This document shows positions 9,901 to 16,093 of a stretch of DNA of 27,274 bases, one piece after another; position 1 is the stretch's first letter, and every line of letters begins with the position of its first letter. Under the pieces are notes generated by a model. That model saw only the letters and a list, made by a program, of their open reading frames with translations, was not told the origin of the DNA and made no database searches. The position numbers and the translations under genes were made by a program. Source of the DNA: Hypsibius dujardini (taxonomy: Eukaryota; Tardigrada; Eutardigrada; Parachela; Hypsibiidae); contig LRSR01008683.1 in assembly GCA_001579985.1 (NCBI GenBank), positions 1-27,274 of the forward strand, in the 5' to 3' direction.

Positions 9901-10965
9901 GCCGTACTGCGTCCGGGTGCCCGCGAACTCCCGTGACAGTACAAAGGGTTCGCTTTGTAGGAAGGGACCGTGGTACGACGTTTTGAGGTACAAGATCTGG
10001 TGGCACGAAGTGTTTGGCCATTCGCAACGGCTCCCTTCGCTCGATTGCGCGCAGGACACCCATCAAAATCTGTCAAGCCAGCCTATTACAGAAACACCGA
10101 ATCAAACTTACCAGCGTGCTAGGGTTGAACAGAGACGTGATCATTCTGAACGGTCATTTAGCTCTGTCTCATCAATAAATGACCATCGAACCATCGAGTC
10201 ACCACAGCATTCTGAAGCAAAGCTAAGGCTCTATAGTATGGAAGACTCATCACGCTAGGCCCCATAACCCCTCCCCCCATCTTCCTGACAAGAGAACTGC
10301 TTTCAGTATATGCACTTATATTTTTGTTAGTGAATTAATCTTGTGGGGTTCCGCTGTTGATGTTATGCATTTTTTCAATGGACACTTATTTAGATCGCCT
10401 TGCCTATTTTGTGGATGCCACCGGACGCCATTCTCTACCGACGATTCTCCGAGAAATCGGACGTGTGGGCGTTCGGAGTTCTTCTGTGGGAAATGTTCAG
10501 CCTGGGTCTGGTGCCGTTTGACCGACCGGACGTGGCCAAGTTCTCCGCGACTGCCTTTGCGGAGTGGCTGTTGGAGGGCAATCAACTACCGCGCCCCCTT
10601 CTCGCCCCTCTCTCCATGTCAGTTTACAAAATAATTTTGATGGCGATGTCACATTTGCTTTCGCATATAACGCTCAACAAGTTGCATTGCCATCTCATAG
10701 AGCTCGGCTCATGCAACTGTGCTGGGACTTGACGCCGGACACCCGGCCGACCTTCACCGATCTCTGGAAGAATTTCGACCAAGTGCTGTGCGAGACGGAC
10801 AACGGCCGCTCCTACCTCCTACTGGAGACGTATGTGCCGGACAGGCGCCTTACCGACCTCGATCAACAGTTGTTGGAGTGTTTAAAGGATCGTACTAAAG
10901 ATAAGGAATCCGAGGATGCCCGAGCTGCAAATTTGGCAGGGGAAATTAGCCATGTTTTGCCATGA
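758..10965 (+). CDS. Bulb-type lectin receptor tyrosine kinase (4 lectin domains, TM, Tyr kinase), 10 exons
   Basis: Predicted single-pass membrane receptor: an extracellular array of four B-lectin domains that should bind mannose-type glycans, and a cytoplasmic tyrosine kinase. Exons: 758-925, 2118-2505, 3138-3604, 4861-5248, 6500-7176 (contains an apparent one-base frameshift near 6890-6918), 7606-7824, 8436-8830, 10394-10617, 10701-10965. All introns are GT-AG, and the phases match at each junction (0, 1, 0, 1, 1, 1, 0, 2). The start at 758 was chosen for its signal peptide ([20 protein letters not shown]) and an A at -3. The product would be about 1,050 residues. Kinase landmarks are all present: GKGEFG loop, VAAK lysine, alpha-C Glu, [26 protein letters not shown], and an insert of about 50 residues before [19 protein letters not shown]. 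The nearest families are metazoan/holozoan RTKs; I do not recognise a named one. The exon structure was joined by hand and no transcript was seen. Confidence 0.88.
1088..1319. mobile_element. Small TIR (MITE-like) element in RTK intron 1
   Basis: The left end reads CATTCCAACTTAATTCCAAC (1089 on), and its near-perfect reverse complement GTTGGAATTAAGTTGAGATG lies at 1300-1319, so the ends form inverted repeats about 22 nt long around a 190-bp core. The core has no coding capacity. Target-site duplication unclear. Confidence 0.55.
2118..2505 (+). CDS. RTK exon 2: B-lectin domain A1
   Basis: A 388-nt exon, phase 0 to 1, coding one bulb-type lectin domain. It begins [17 protein letters not shown]. 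It has two sugar-site repeats, QPDEDLRLH (degenerate) and QADGNLALH (partial match to the QxDxNxVxY mannose motif). It ends with the C...[11 protein letters not shown] disulfide region. It has the same length and phases as exon 4, its likely duplicate. Confidence 0.85.
3138..3604 (+). CDS. RTK exon 3: B-lectin domain B1 with a longer tail
   Basis: A 467-nt exon, phase 1 to 0. It begins [12 protein letters not shown], has a [14 protein letters not shown] sugar-site-like repeat, and ends [20 protein letters not shown]. The second sugar site has lost its Gln and Asp ([11 protein letters not shown]), so mannose binding by this domain is doubtful. After the domain there are about 35 extra polar residues ([17 protein letters not shown]) before the donor GTGAGA. 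It is most similar to exon 5. Confidence 0.82.
3644..4123. mobile_element. Foldback element FB copy 1 in RTK intron 3
   Basis: A long palindromic element. The left arm starts CTTGTTTAGGGTCCTTACAA and continues CGGAACCAGGACCCCTCA. The right arm ends with the reverse complement (GGGGACCTGGTTCCGATC...CCTAAACGAG). Matching arms extend well over 150 nt each, including TTTAACCCAAAAATCGGCC against GGCCGAATTTTGGGTTCAA. It has no coding capacity. It begins 39 bp after the exon 3 donor. Confidence 0.75.
4253..4690. mobile_element. Foldback element FB copy 2, end-degraded
   Basis: Shares the internal arm words of the FB family: AAAATGCATTTGGACCCAAAA, CCCTGATCAGTTGGAAACTTG, and GATCAAAGACCGAATTTTAGG on the other arm. 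Terminal sequence is partly missing (CAGAGGCTCGT runs straight into ACCCCTCAACCC), so it looks older than copy 1, its immediate neighbour. The right boundary is approximate. Confidence 0.6.
4861..5248 (+). CDS. RTK exon 4: B-lectin domain A2
   Basis: A 388-nt exon, phase 0 to 1. Of the eight sugar-site repeats in the receptor, this domain has the only canonical one: QADGNLVLY matches QxDxNxVxY. Its second repeat is QENGNLAIY (D to N). It also carries the WSTGT and [11 protein letters not shown] motifs. It should be the best glycan binder of the four. Confidence 0.87.
5641..6080. mobile_element. PIF/Harbinger-like palindromic MITE in RTK intron 4
   Basis: Starts CAAGGGAATGCCCGCTACTT and ends with AAGTAGCGAGCATTCCCTTG, its near-exact reverse complement, flanked on both sides by TAA (5638-5640 and 6081-6083), a 3-bp TWA-type target duplication. 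The inverted arms continue inward (AAAGCTAGGGCTCAGCAGTT against AACTACTGAGCCCTAGCTTT, and AAGCTCCTCCT against AGGAGGAGCTT), so most of the 440 bp can fold on itself. No transposase is encoded. Confidence 0.78.
6500..7176 (+). CDS. RTK exon 5: B-lectin domain B2, transmembrane helix and juxtamembrane segment, frame broken
   Basis: Begins in phase 1 ([12 protein letters not shown]). The lectin B2 runs to [13 protein letters not shown] at about 6890. The same frame then hits a stop at 6916-6918. The transmembrane segment lies one frame off (6921-7004, [20 protein letters not shown]), followed by an RRRR stop-transfer signal at 7005-7016 and a juxtamembrane stretch ending [11 protein letters not shown]. 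That ending fits RTK juxtamembrane sequences leading into the glycine loop. One extra C in the CCCC run at 6903-6906 would restore a continuous frame. The alternative is an unusually short intron. Donor GTAAGC at 7177. Confidence 0.78.
7229..7401. repeat. Dispersed repeat, copy A (RTK intron 5)
   Basis: Resembles 11404-11580 along its whole length. Shared landmarks are CAGCCC...GCTG, CCGCTCAGC, CGAATTTCCGAA, TGACAGCTCTGGCTAA/TTACAGCTCCGGCTAA, ACATTTTGTT and GATGGCAAAC. It is non-coding; the family is unknown. Confidence 0.65.
7606..7824 (+). CDS. RTK exon 6: kinase N-lobe
   Basis: Phase 1 at both ends. Codes the ATP-binding lobe: [14 protein letters not shown] (glycine loop at 7620-7637), VAAKTL (catalytic lysine at 7704-7706), and [20 protein letters not shown] (alpha-C Glu and beta-4). 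All required N-lobe residues are intact. Confidence 0.87.
7980..8260. repeat. GTACC-rich low-complexity stretch in RTK intron 6
   Basis: The words GTACC/GTACCC recur about eight times (AACGTACCATCGTACCCAAC, GTACCCAATGTACCA, CATACCCAACGTACCA). It looks like a decayed tandem repeat. No coding potential. Confidence 0.35.
8436..8830 (+). CDS. RTK exon 7: kinase hinge, insert, catalytic loop, DFG
   Basis: Begins after TTTCAG and joins to the previous exon as [19 protein letters not shown] (hinge and alpha-D). A kinase insert of about 50 acidic/polar residues precedes [27 protein letters not shown] is at 8717-8740 and DFGLAR begins at 8777. The LAARN form marks a tyrosine rather than a Ser/Thr kinase. 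The activation loop is short and has a single tyrosine ([11 protein letters not shown]). Donor GTAAGT at 8831. Confidence 0.88.
8831..10393 (+). other. RTK intron 7 (1.56 kb), no gene inside
   Basis: The longest intron of the receptor, AT-rich at 8900-9300 and mixed after that. The open frame at 9917-10258 has no domain, no splice logic and unremarkable composition. GT-AG bounded and phase 0. Confidence 0.6.
10394..10617 (+). CDS. RTK exon 8: kinase P+1 loop and alpha-F
   Basis: Starts in phase 0 after TTTAG. Codes [13 protein letters not shown] in place of the usual PVKWMAPEAI, then [20 protein letters not shown]. The APE glutamate is replaced by Asp and the P+1 lysine by Leu, both uncommon in active RTKs. 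It ends with two overhanging bases at donor GTCAGT, before an 83-bp intron. Confidence 0.84.
10701..10965 (+). CDS. RTK exon 9: kinase alpha-H/I and C-terminal tail
   Basis: The phase-2 join gives [19 protein letters not shown], the conserved CW...RP motif at the end of tyrosine kinases. A tail of about 65 residues follows, rich in Asp/Glu/Lys, with one [10 protein letters not shown] segment whose tyrosines could be docking sites. Stop TGA at 10963-10965. Confidence 0.86.
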
Positions 10966-11074
10966 GTAGCGAATCCCATTACTGGCACTCAGAGTCCTAT
11001 ATTGTATACTTCATTGTTTCATTTGCACAACGATTTCCTTGCTCAGTTTCATAATAGCGACAATGCAGCCATCA

Positions 11075-11080
11075 ATTAAA
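11075..11080 (+). promoter_or_regulatory. Possible polyadenylation signal of the RTK gene
   Basis: ATTAAA about 110 bp after the RTK stop codon, the common variant of AATAAA. Position and orientation fit; no transcript evidence. Confidence 0.35.
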
Positions 11081-11167
11081 GTTAAAAAAGTCTGTCAAAA
11101 AGATATCAGCGATCGAGTAAGCGAAATGTTGAGCCTTGCGCGTCAAAACCAAGACCTGTGAGTAATA

Positions 11168-11393
11168 TACTGTAGAATTCCGATCAACTGGTGCTGTTGA
11201 GCAATTAGTTCAGTCAAAAGAGACCGGAGCTGATTGGTCGCAAAAATAGGAGACCATAAGACTGCACGTGTTTGATTGCCTGCAAATCGCGTGATTGATT
11301 ACTTGATTGAAGCACTTCAGGGTTTTCGGCCTGTCGGAACTAATTTACTGAGGGGTCCAAGAATTAACACCAGTTGATCGAAATTCTACAGTA
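11168..11393. mobile_element. TIR MITE-like element with TA flanks
   Basis: The left end TACTGTAGAATTCCGATCAA and the right end TTGATCGAAATTCTACAGTA form inverted repeats of about 28 nt with one mismatch, over 226 bp. The terminal TA on each side fits a TA target duplication as in Tc1/mariner-type elements. Non-coding core. Confidence 0.65.
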
Positions 11394-11403
11394 TTCGCAT
11401 TTT

Positions 11404-11580
11404 TCGATTGTTGGCAGCCCAGCTGCCTTACCGCTCAGCTGAATGGAATCAACGAATTTCCGAAATTGACTGATCGATTTTCCTTTACAGCTCCGGCTAA
11501 TCACTTGCTCAAACGCGTTAATGAAAAGTTTTTTGATACATTTTGTTGATTGATGGCAAACGTTGACGTCCACACTCTCC
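11404..11580. repeat. Dispersed repeat, copy B (intergenic)
   Basis: Direct-orientation partner of the intron copy at 7229-7401, with scattered substitutions and few indels. It lies directly after the TIR element 11168-11393. Confidence 0.65.
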
Positions 11581-12108
11581 TGTTGATGAATGGTCGATGA
11601 AAGCAGTACGCGGCAGGACCTGCTGATGGGACGATTGGTCCTGCTAGAACATCGCTTGGGTAAGGATAGGTTGATCGGTCGGTCCAATTGGTTGGCTTTC
11701 GGACGTCGTGGCAAACGGATCAATTGGGATAGTGGACAAATGAAAAAGCGTAATGGACACTTGATCTTTGTAATGAATGAGTCCACCTGCAGGGTGTTGG
11801 AAGGTCTTTCGGGTGTAAGCAGGTAGATCTTTTCAGAATTGATTTCATGTATCTCGTTTTATATCTTTAAATTTTGTATTGGAAGAAGGTAATGGTAATT
11901 TTGAAGGAAGAAAACGGAGGAAAGGGGTAATTTGAAGAAGTTAGTTTGTCATGCCATTCCCTGACTAGTGAAGCGTTTCTCCAACTTCTGCGTTTTGAGC
12001 CGGCTTGGTATTTTCCAGTATTCCAGTTTGCTTTTTCTTTACCGCACTAACAACTTGAGCAAACTACAACAAGTTAAGGTATTTATCAGAGGAACTTATA
12101 CTGTAGGA

Positions 12109-12182
12109 AGAGCATACCGTACTTTCGAAGGTAAACTATTCCTTCCTCTTCGAAAGCAAACAATCTCGGTATTTACAGTAAT
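12109..12182. repeat. Short degenerate inverted repeat
   Basis: TACTGTA...TACCG...CTTTCGAAG on one side is mirrored by CTTCGAAAG...CGGTA...TACAGTA on the other. Its ends resemble those of the element at 11168-11393, so it may be a deletion relic of the same kind. Confidence 0.35.
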
Positions 12183-12321
12183 GTCATTTCTGAGACGGAA
12201 TGCAGCGCGTTCCATTTTCTTTTGTATCCCAGGATGCAACAGGAAAGCAAGGGCTGCAGCTTGATGGACGGCTGAACTGCAATGACATGTGGCGATTTTC
12301 AATAGAACTCTTTGTTTTATG

Positions 12322-12341
12322 GAGGACCCAGCTGGGTCCTC
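12322..12341. repeat. Perfect 20-nt palindrome
   Basis: GAGGACCCAGCTGGGTCCTC equals its own reverse complement. A second hairpin, CGAGAGTC-TCCAG-GACTCTCG, lies at 12423-12443. Confidence 0.7.
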
Positions 12342-12708
12342 AACAGAAACTGGTTGGTTGGTTGGTGTGTGTTTCGTTTGCCGTATCGTTTCGATCGAGT
12401 TGATCAAGCCTTCCATCTTTCTCGAGAGTCTCCAGGACTCTCGCCATGATCTTTTGCCCATCTATCCCACCGCATCTCTCAAGCATCTGCAATTGTTCTG
12501 CAAATCTTGAAGTTTCCGCGGGAGTCATTTTCCGCGCGGATTCCTTTTGTTCTCGGGGCTGACCGGTGACTACCACTTTTCCTATCCGGGGTATCCTTTG
12601 AATCTCCTTGTACATCACACTTGCGTTCTCGATCGACTTCGGCCCTTGAAAGTCGCCTAAAGCAATAGAGTATCCGACAATTGCAGGAGCTCTAATCGAC
12701 GGTGGCAC
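12340..12708 (-). CDS. Unrecognised minus-strand open frame, possible exon
   Basis: A 122-codon frame with protein-like composition: SVMYKEIQRIPRIGKVVV, then an amphipathic charged stretch SRFAEQLQMLERCGGIDGQK and ARVLETLEKDGRLDQLDRND. It opens at GTG rather than ATG, and an AG just inside it on the minus strand (GATTAG) could be an acceptor, so if real it is more likely a terminal exon than a whole gene. I recognise no family, no partner exon was found, and it may be chance. Confidence 0.25.
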   Translation of the reverse strand: MPPSIRAPAIVGYSIALGDFQGPKSIENASVMYKEIQRIPRIGKVVVTGQPREQKESARKMTPAETSRFAEQLQMLERCGGIDGQKIMARVLETLEKDGRLDQLDRNDTANETHTNQPTSFC

Positions 12709-13034
12709 GGTTCAGATACTCATGCAAGTTTAACTGACGAAAAGGCAGCAGTTCATTAATGCATGTACTATTACTTTTCGTGGTGAGTCCGCATTTTTAG
12801 CAGTTTGAGCGGATGCCCCAGGCTGTCTAAATCTCATTAAGCATTGACCCGTTTGTAGGGCTTTTACCGCATCTCCATTTCTTGTATATGTTTAGCGAGG
12901 TGTCGAATTTCAGCCGTTAACTATAGACGAGCTTGTTCACCTATTTCTGTATCTCACTTTTCTCGCTCTTATGTCTGAAATACCTCGTCGCGACTGCAAC
13001 AACAAACTCTACTTCATTATAGCAGCGAAGGAAA

Positions 13035-14399
13035 ATGGGTAAACCTGTGAATCTTGTCGCCGTCCAGTTTTTTGTCGGAGTTACGAATACGTATGGCCAT
13101 CCTGGGACCTCGGATGACCATAGCACAGAAACAGCGGCCACTCGAGAGAGCTTCATGGAAAAGTCGTTGATGTCTTTCGGGCACTGTTCGGACACTCGAG
13201 AATCACGGAATCTACAGAAGCGAGAAGCCGAAAGGCGCGAGGAGATCGCGTCACGTCTTCGCCTTCGCTTTGGTAAACAAAATGATTGAATGTGAGGATT
13301 CCAATGATACGATATTCTTGTGCATTCCTAGACTCGAAAATTGCTCGAGACGCTACCAGTGCATTGAACACAAACCATCACTCGAATAAGAGTAGGCTCA
13401 CATCTGCCACCAAAGACGAGCTGTTTTCCAGCAGCGCGATTTCATGTGTCCTTTTCCCGGAAGTTGAAGTCGGTCCCTACTATGTGGATGGCGAACTAAT
13501 CAGGTCAGACATCCACGAAAATCAGGCGGGTGTCAGTCTCTTTCTCGACATTCAAGTGGTTGATATCAACACGTGCAAGCCCATTCCGAATACGTATGTG
13601 GATATATGGAGCTGCAATTCAACAGGTGTCTATGCCGGTGTTGTCGGTATCGGTAACGGAAACTCCAAAGATGCCAGCAATATAGTAAGACGTCTTCTTG
13701 TCTGTCTGTCGGTCGGACTGTCGAACTTGTCTGTTTCTCTGTCTCTCTGTCTGTCTATCTATCTGACTGCCTGTCTGTCTCTGTCATTTTTGAAGCCTTC
13801 AATTTAATTCATCCACCTGATGGAATGGTTAGAATGCTACCTTCTTGCGAGGCCTTCAACCGACAGACGCGCAGGGCGTTCTCCAGTTTCACACCATCTT
13901 TCCCGGTCACAACAGCGGACGCACAACCCACATTCATACCGTCACCCACCTCGGTGGATCTGTCCTCGCCAACGGTACCTACCAAGGCGGTACCGTTCAG
14001 CACGTGGGTCAGCTGTTCTTCGATCAAGCCCTCATCTCATAAGTCGAAGCAACGTCCCCGTATAACACCAACACGAACTCACTGACCACGAACGCACAGG
14101 ATCGTGTCTTTCTGCAAGAAGCCGCCGGTCAGGTCGACCCAGTGTTTCAGTACGTTCTGCTGGGCAGTAAGGTCGAAGACGGCATCCTGGCGTGGATCAC
14201 ACTGGGAGTGGACGCAAAGGCCAGCCAAGTCAGCAGCAGCTTCTCGTCAGCTTCCACTTGGACTGCGAATGGAGGTGTGGCGAATGCCAACACTGGAGGC
14301 GGTTTTGGTGGACCGGGTGGTATGCCGCCGGGCGGCGGATACAATTCTGGAGGGCCCCCTGCAGGCGGAGGTCCTCCCATGGGTGCCCCGCCTGGGTAG
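13035..14399 (+). pseudogene. Intradiol dioxygenase-like gene copy 1, in-frame stop
   Basis: Exons 13035-13272, 13332-13684 and 13833-14399, joined in phases 1 and 0; about 385 codons. The layout matches fungal secreted intradiol-dioxygenase-like proteins: a short hydrophobic leader ending GHPG, a helical SLMSFGHCSD...RREEIASRLR segment, GPYYVDGELIRSDI, VDINTCKPIPNTYVDIW, CNSTGVY (first iron Tyr, 13631-13633), then FPGH-N-SGRTTHIH with both His ligands, and a Gly/Pro-rich tail after 14280. Two defects: the second iron-ligand Tyr is Asn (13911-13913), and TAA at 14040-14042 interrupts the frame, which then stays open to 14399. Probably a recent pseudogene; a sequencing error or a read-through stop is possible. 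Confidence 0.75.
13685..13832. repeat. CTGT-rich intron of dioxygenase copy 1
   Basis: The 148-bp intron between exons 2 and 3 is largely a degenerate CTGT/TCTG tetranucleotide repeat (CTGTCTGTCGGTCGGACTGT and on), so copy 1 carries a microsatellite at the site where copy 3 has foldback elements. Confidence 0.7.
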
Positions 14400-15612
14400 T
14401 ATGTGCTATGACAGTGAAACGAGGTGTATTTTTTACTTAACTAAAGTACCTTTTATGTGTCTTTCCTTGCCAACAACTGCCAGTAAGCTCAATGTTTCCC
14501 GTGTCTGTGAACGATGCACCCAGAGCGATTCGTTCGTTTCGTTCCATGTATAAGAGGGAAAAACTACCGCAAGGCACCGCAAGGCAATGAATCGAAAAAG
14601 AATCGAGATTGCCATGAGATCAAACAATTCTATCTGTAATGAACTTGCCAGTCCATTTGGTTTTTTATAGTGTGGTATGAGGCGTTCTTTCGGTTTACGA
14701 GTTATCGAAAACGAGAACGAACACGTGGCATGGAAAGCACGAAAAAATACCCGAAATCAGTTGAGATTACCCTTGGAAGAATGCCATATTTTGTGTTGAA
14801 TTAAAACGATTCTGGGATGTCTTTTGTTTCTCACAGCCTTAGAAGTGACCAAGCTATTCAAATTTTTTTGCCACAGCAGAAACCGAAGTATATTGGTTGC
14901 TGGCCGTCTTGCTCGTGAGTGGTCAGGCGAACCGACGCACGCTAAGGAAGCGCAACCCCAAAACCAGATCATACAGAGATCTGTATCTCGTATCTCTGTA
15001 TCTCGTCATAGAAAAGACGTTGTCTCTGCAGTAACAAGTCAAATAAACAATACCCGAACCGCGTATTGGCGGCACTTCCCCAAGCTAGAACCGTTTGGTT
15101 TGCAAATACGCACGTGAAAAAATGTGCGGTTAAACTCGGATAGACTCCGTATTTCTGATTGGCGAAGGAATTTTCGATTGCTTGAGGAATTGTTTATTAT
15201 ATTTATTATAAAAAGTGAAAAAACACGGCAACCCCATCCCGAATGAGAAATTTGGGAAGGTTTTTGGTAACTTCTATTTCGCTACACAAGATAAACTACA
15301 AAACTGAATTTTGGGTGTTCAAAATTTGAGTATCTGTCCAAAAAGTTTGAAATTTAGTAAATCAGATAAAATTCGTCTAACAACGTTTTCAAATGAATGT
15401 AAAAGCGAGATAAGGAGACCTGATGACTTCACGTGATGTATTTTAGAAACAAATATAAAAATGCAAAGCTTGCAAACCCAAACTACTTCTGTGGAAACAT
15501 ATTGGAAGCTCGAAACAGTTTTTTCTTGCTAAGATGTTCGGCGACCCGGCTTGAATTTTCAACACAAGCAAAGCGTCGGGTCGTCCTTAACAGAATTTAT
15601 TTTTCGTTTCAG
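14400..15612. other. Spacer between dioxygenase copies 1 and 2
   Basis: No exon resembling the leader or GPYYVDGE exon of the other copies is present. Contains a CCGCAAGGCA tandem pair near 14570 and TGTATCTCG repeats near 14980. A hydrophobic frame at 14891-14938 (YWLLAVLLVSGQANRR) looks like a signal peptide but has no ATG. Confidence 0.45.
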
Positions 15613-16093
15613 AATAAAACAATCCGGCGAGGTCTTCAGCCGACCAGTACGGACGGTATGGTTCAAATAATCACAAAGTTCCCCGGCCACTACATGGGTC
15701 GAGTTACCCACATTCATCTGCTGACCCATCTCAACGGAACGGTCTTCTCGAACAGGACCTTCAGCGGTGGCGCGATCCAGCATGTGGGCCAGCTCTTCTT
15801 CGACGACGACCTGGTGACCGCAGTGAACGACTTCCCACCTAATTGCTAATGCTAATTCCAAGCCGTTCAAAACTAACGAGAAAGACGGTCTGTTCTGGCG
15901 AGAGTCAATTGGCCAGTCCGACCCTGTACCGCAGTACGTGTTGCTGGAAGACACGTTGGCGGACGGTCTATTGGCGTGGATCACCGTTGGGGTGAACACA
16001 CACGCCAGTCTGTCGGTGTTGCCAGCGGCAATCTTCACCGCAGACGGCGCACTGTTCAATTCCAGTCCTCAAGGATGGCATCACTCTTGGTGA
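15613..16093 (+). pseudogene. Intradiol dioxygenase-like copy 2, lone last exon with frameshift
   Basis: Begins after TTTCAG with NKTIRRGLQPTSTDGMVQII, then FPGHYMGRVTHIHLLTHLNG (iron Tyr and both His present) and HVGQLFFDDDLVTAV, homologous to the last exons of copies 1 and 3 and in the same phase. At 15841-15849 the frame hits TAA. One base further on, the frame reopens and runs to TGA at 16091-16093 (QSDPVPQYVLLEDTLADGLL). A single extra T at 15843-15844 explains the break. The two upstream exons were not found, so this is either a partial duplicate or an alternative last exon for copy 1. It is closer in sequence to copy 3 than to copy 1. Confidence 0.72.

Larger units (their letters stand above)
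10966..13034. other. Intergenic region between the RTK and the dioxygenase cluster
   Basis: Holds the TIR element 11168-11393, repeat copy B at 11404-11580, a weak foldback at 12109-12182, a 20-nt palindrome at 12322-12341 and one minus-strand open frame (12340-12708). The open frame at 11590-11826 has no recognisable domain. No promoter could be fixed. Confidence 0.5.

Noticed and set aside
9917-10258. 113-codon frame inside RTK intron 7
   Set aside because: Lies in an intron whose flanks join perfectly in phase; low-information sequence with no domain.
11590-11826. 78-codon frame after repeat copy B
   Set aside because: Starts inside or next to repeat DNA and shows no recognisable family.
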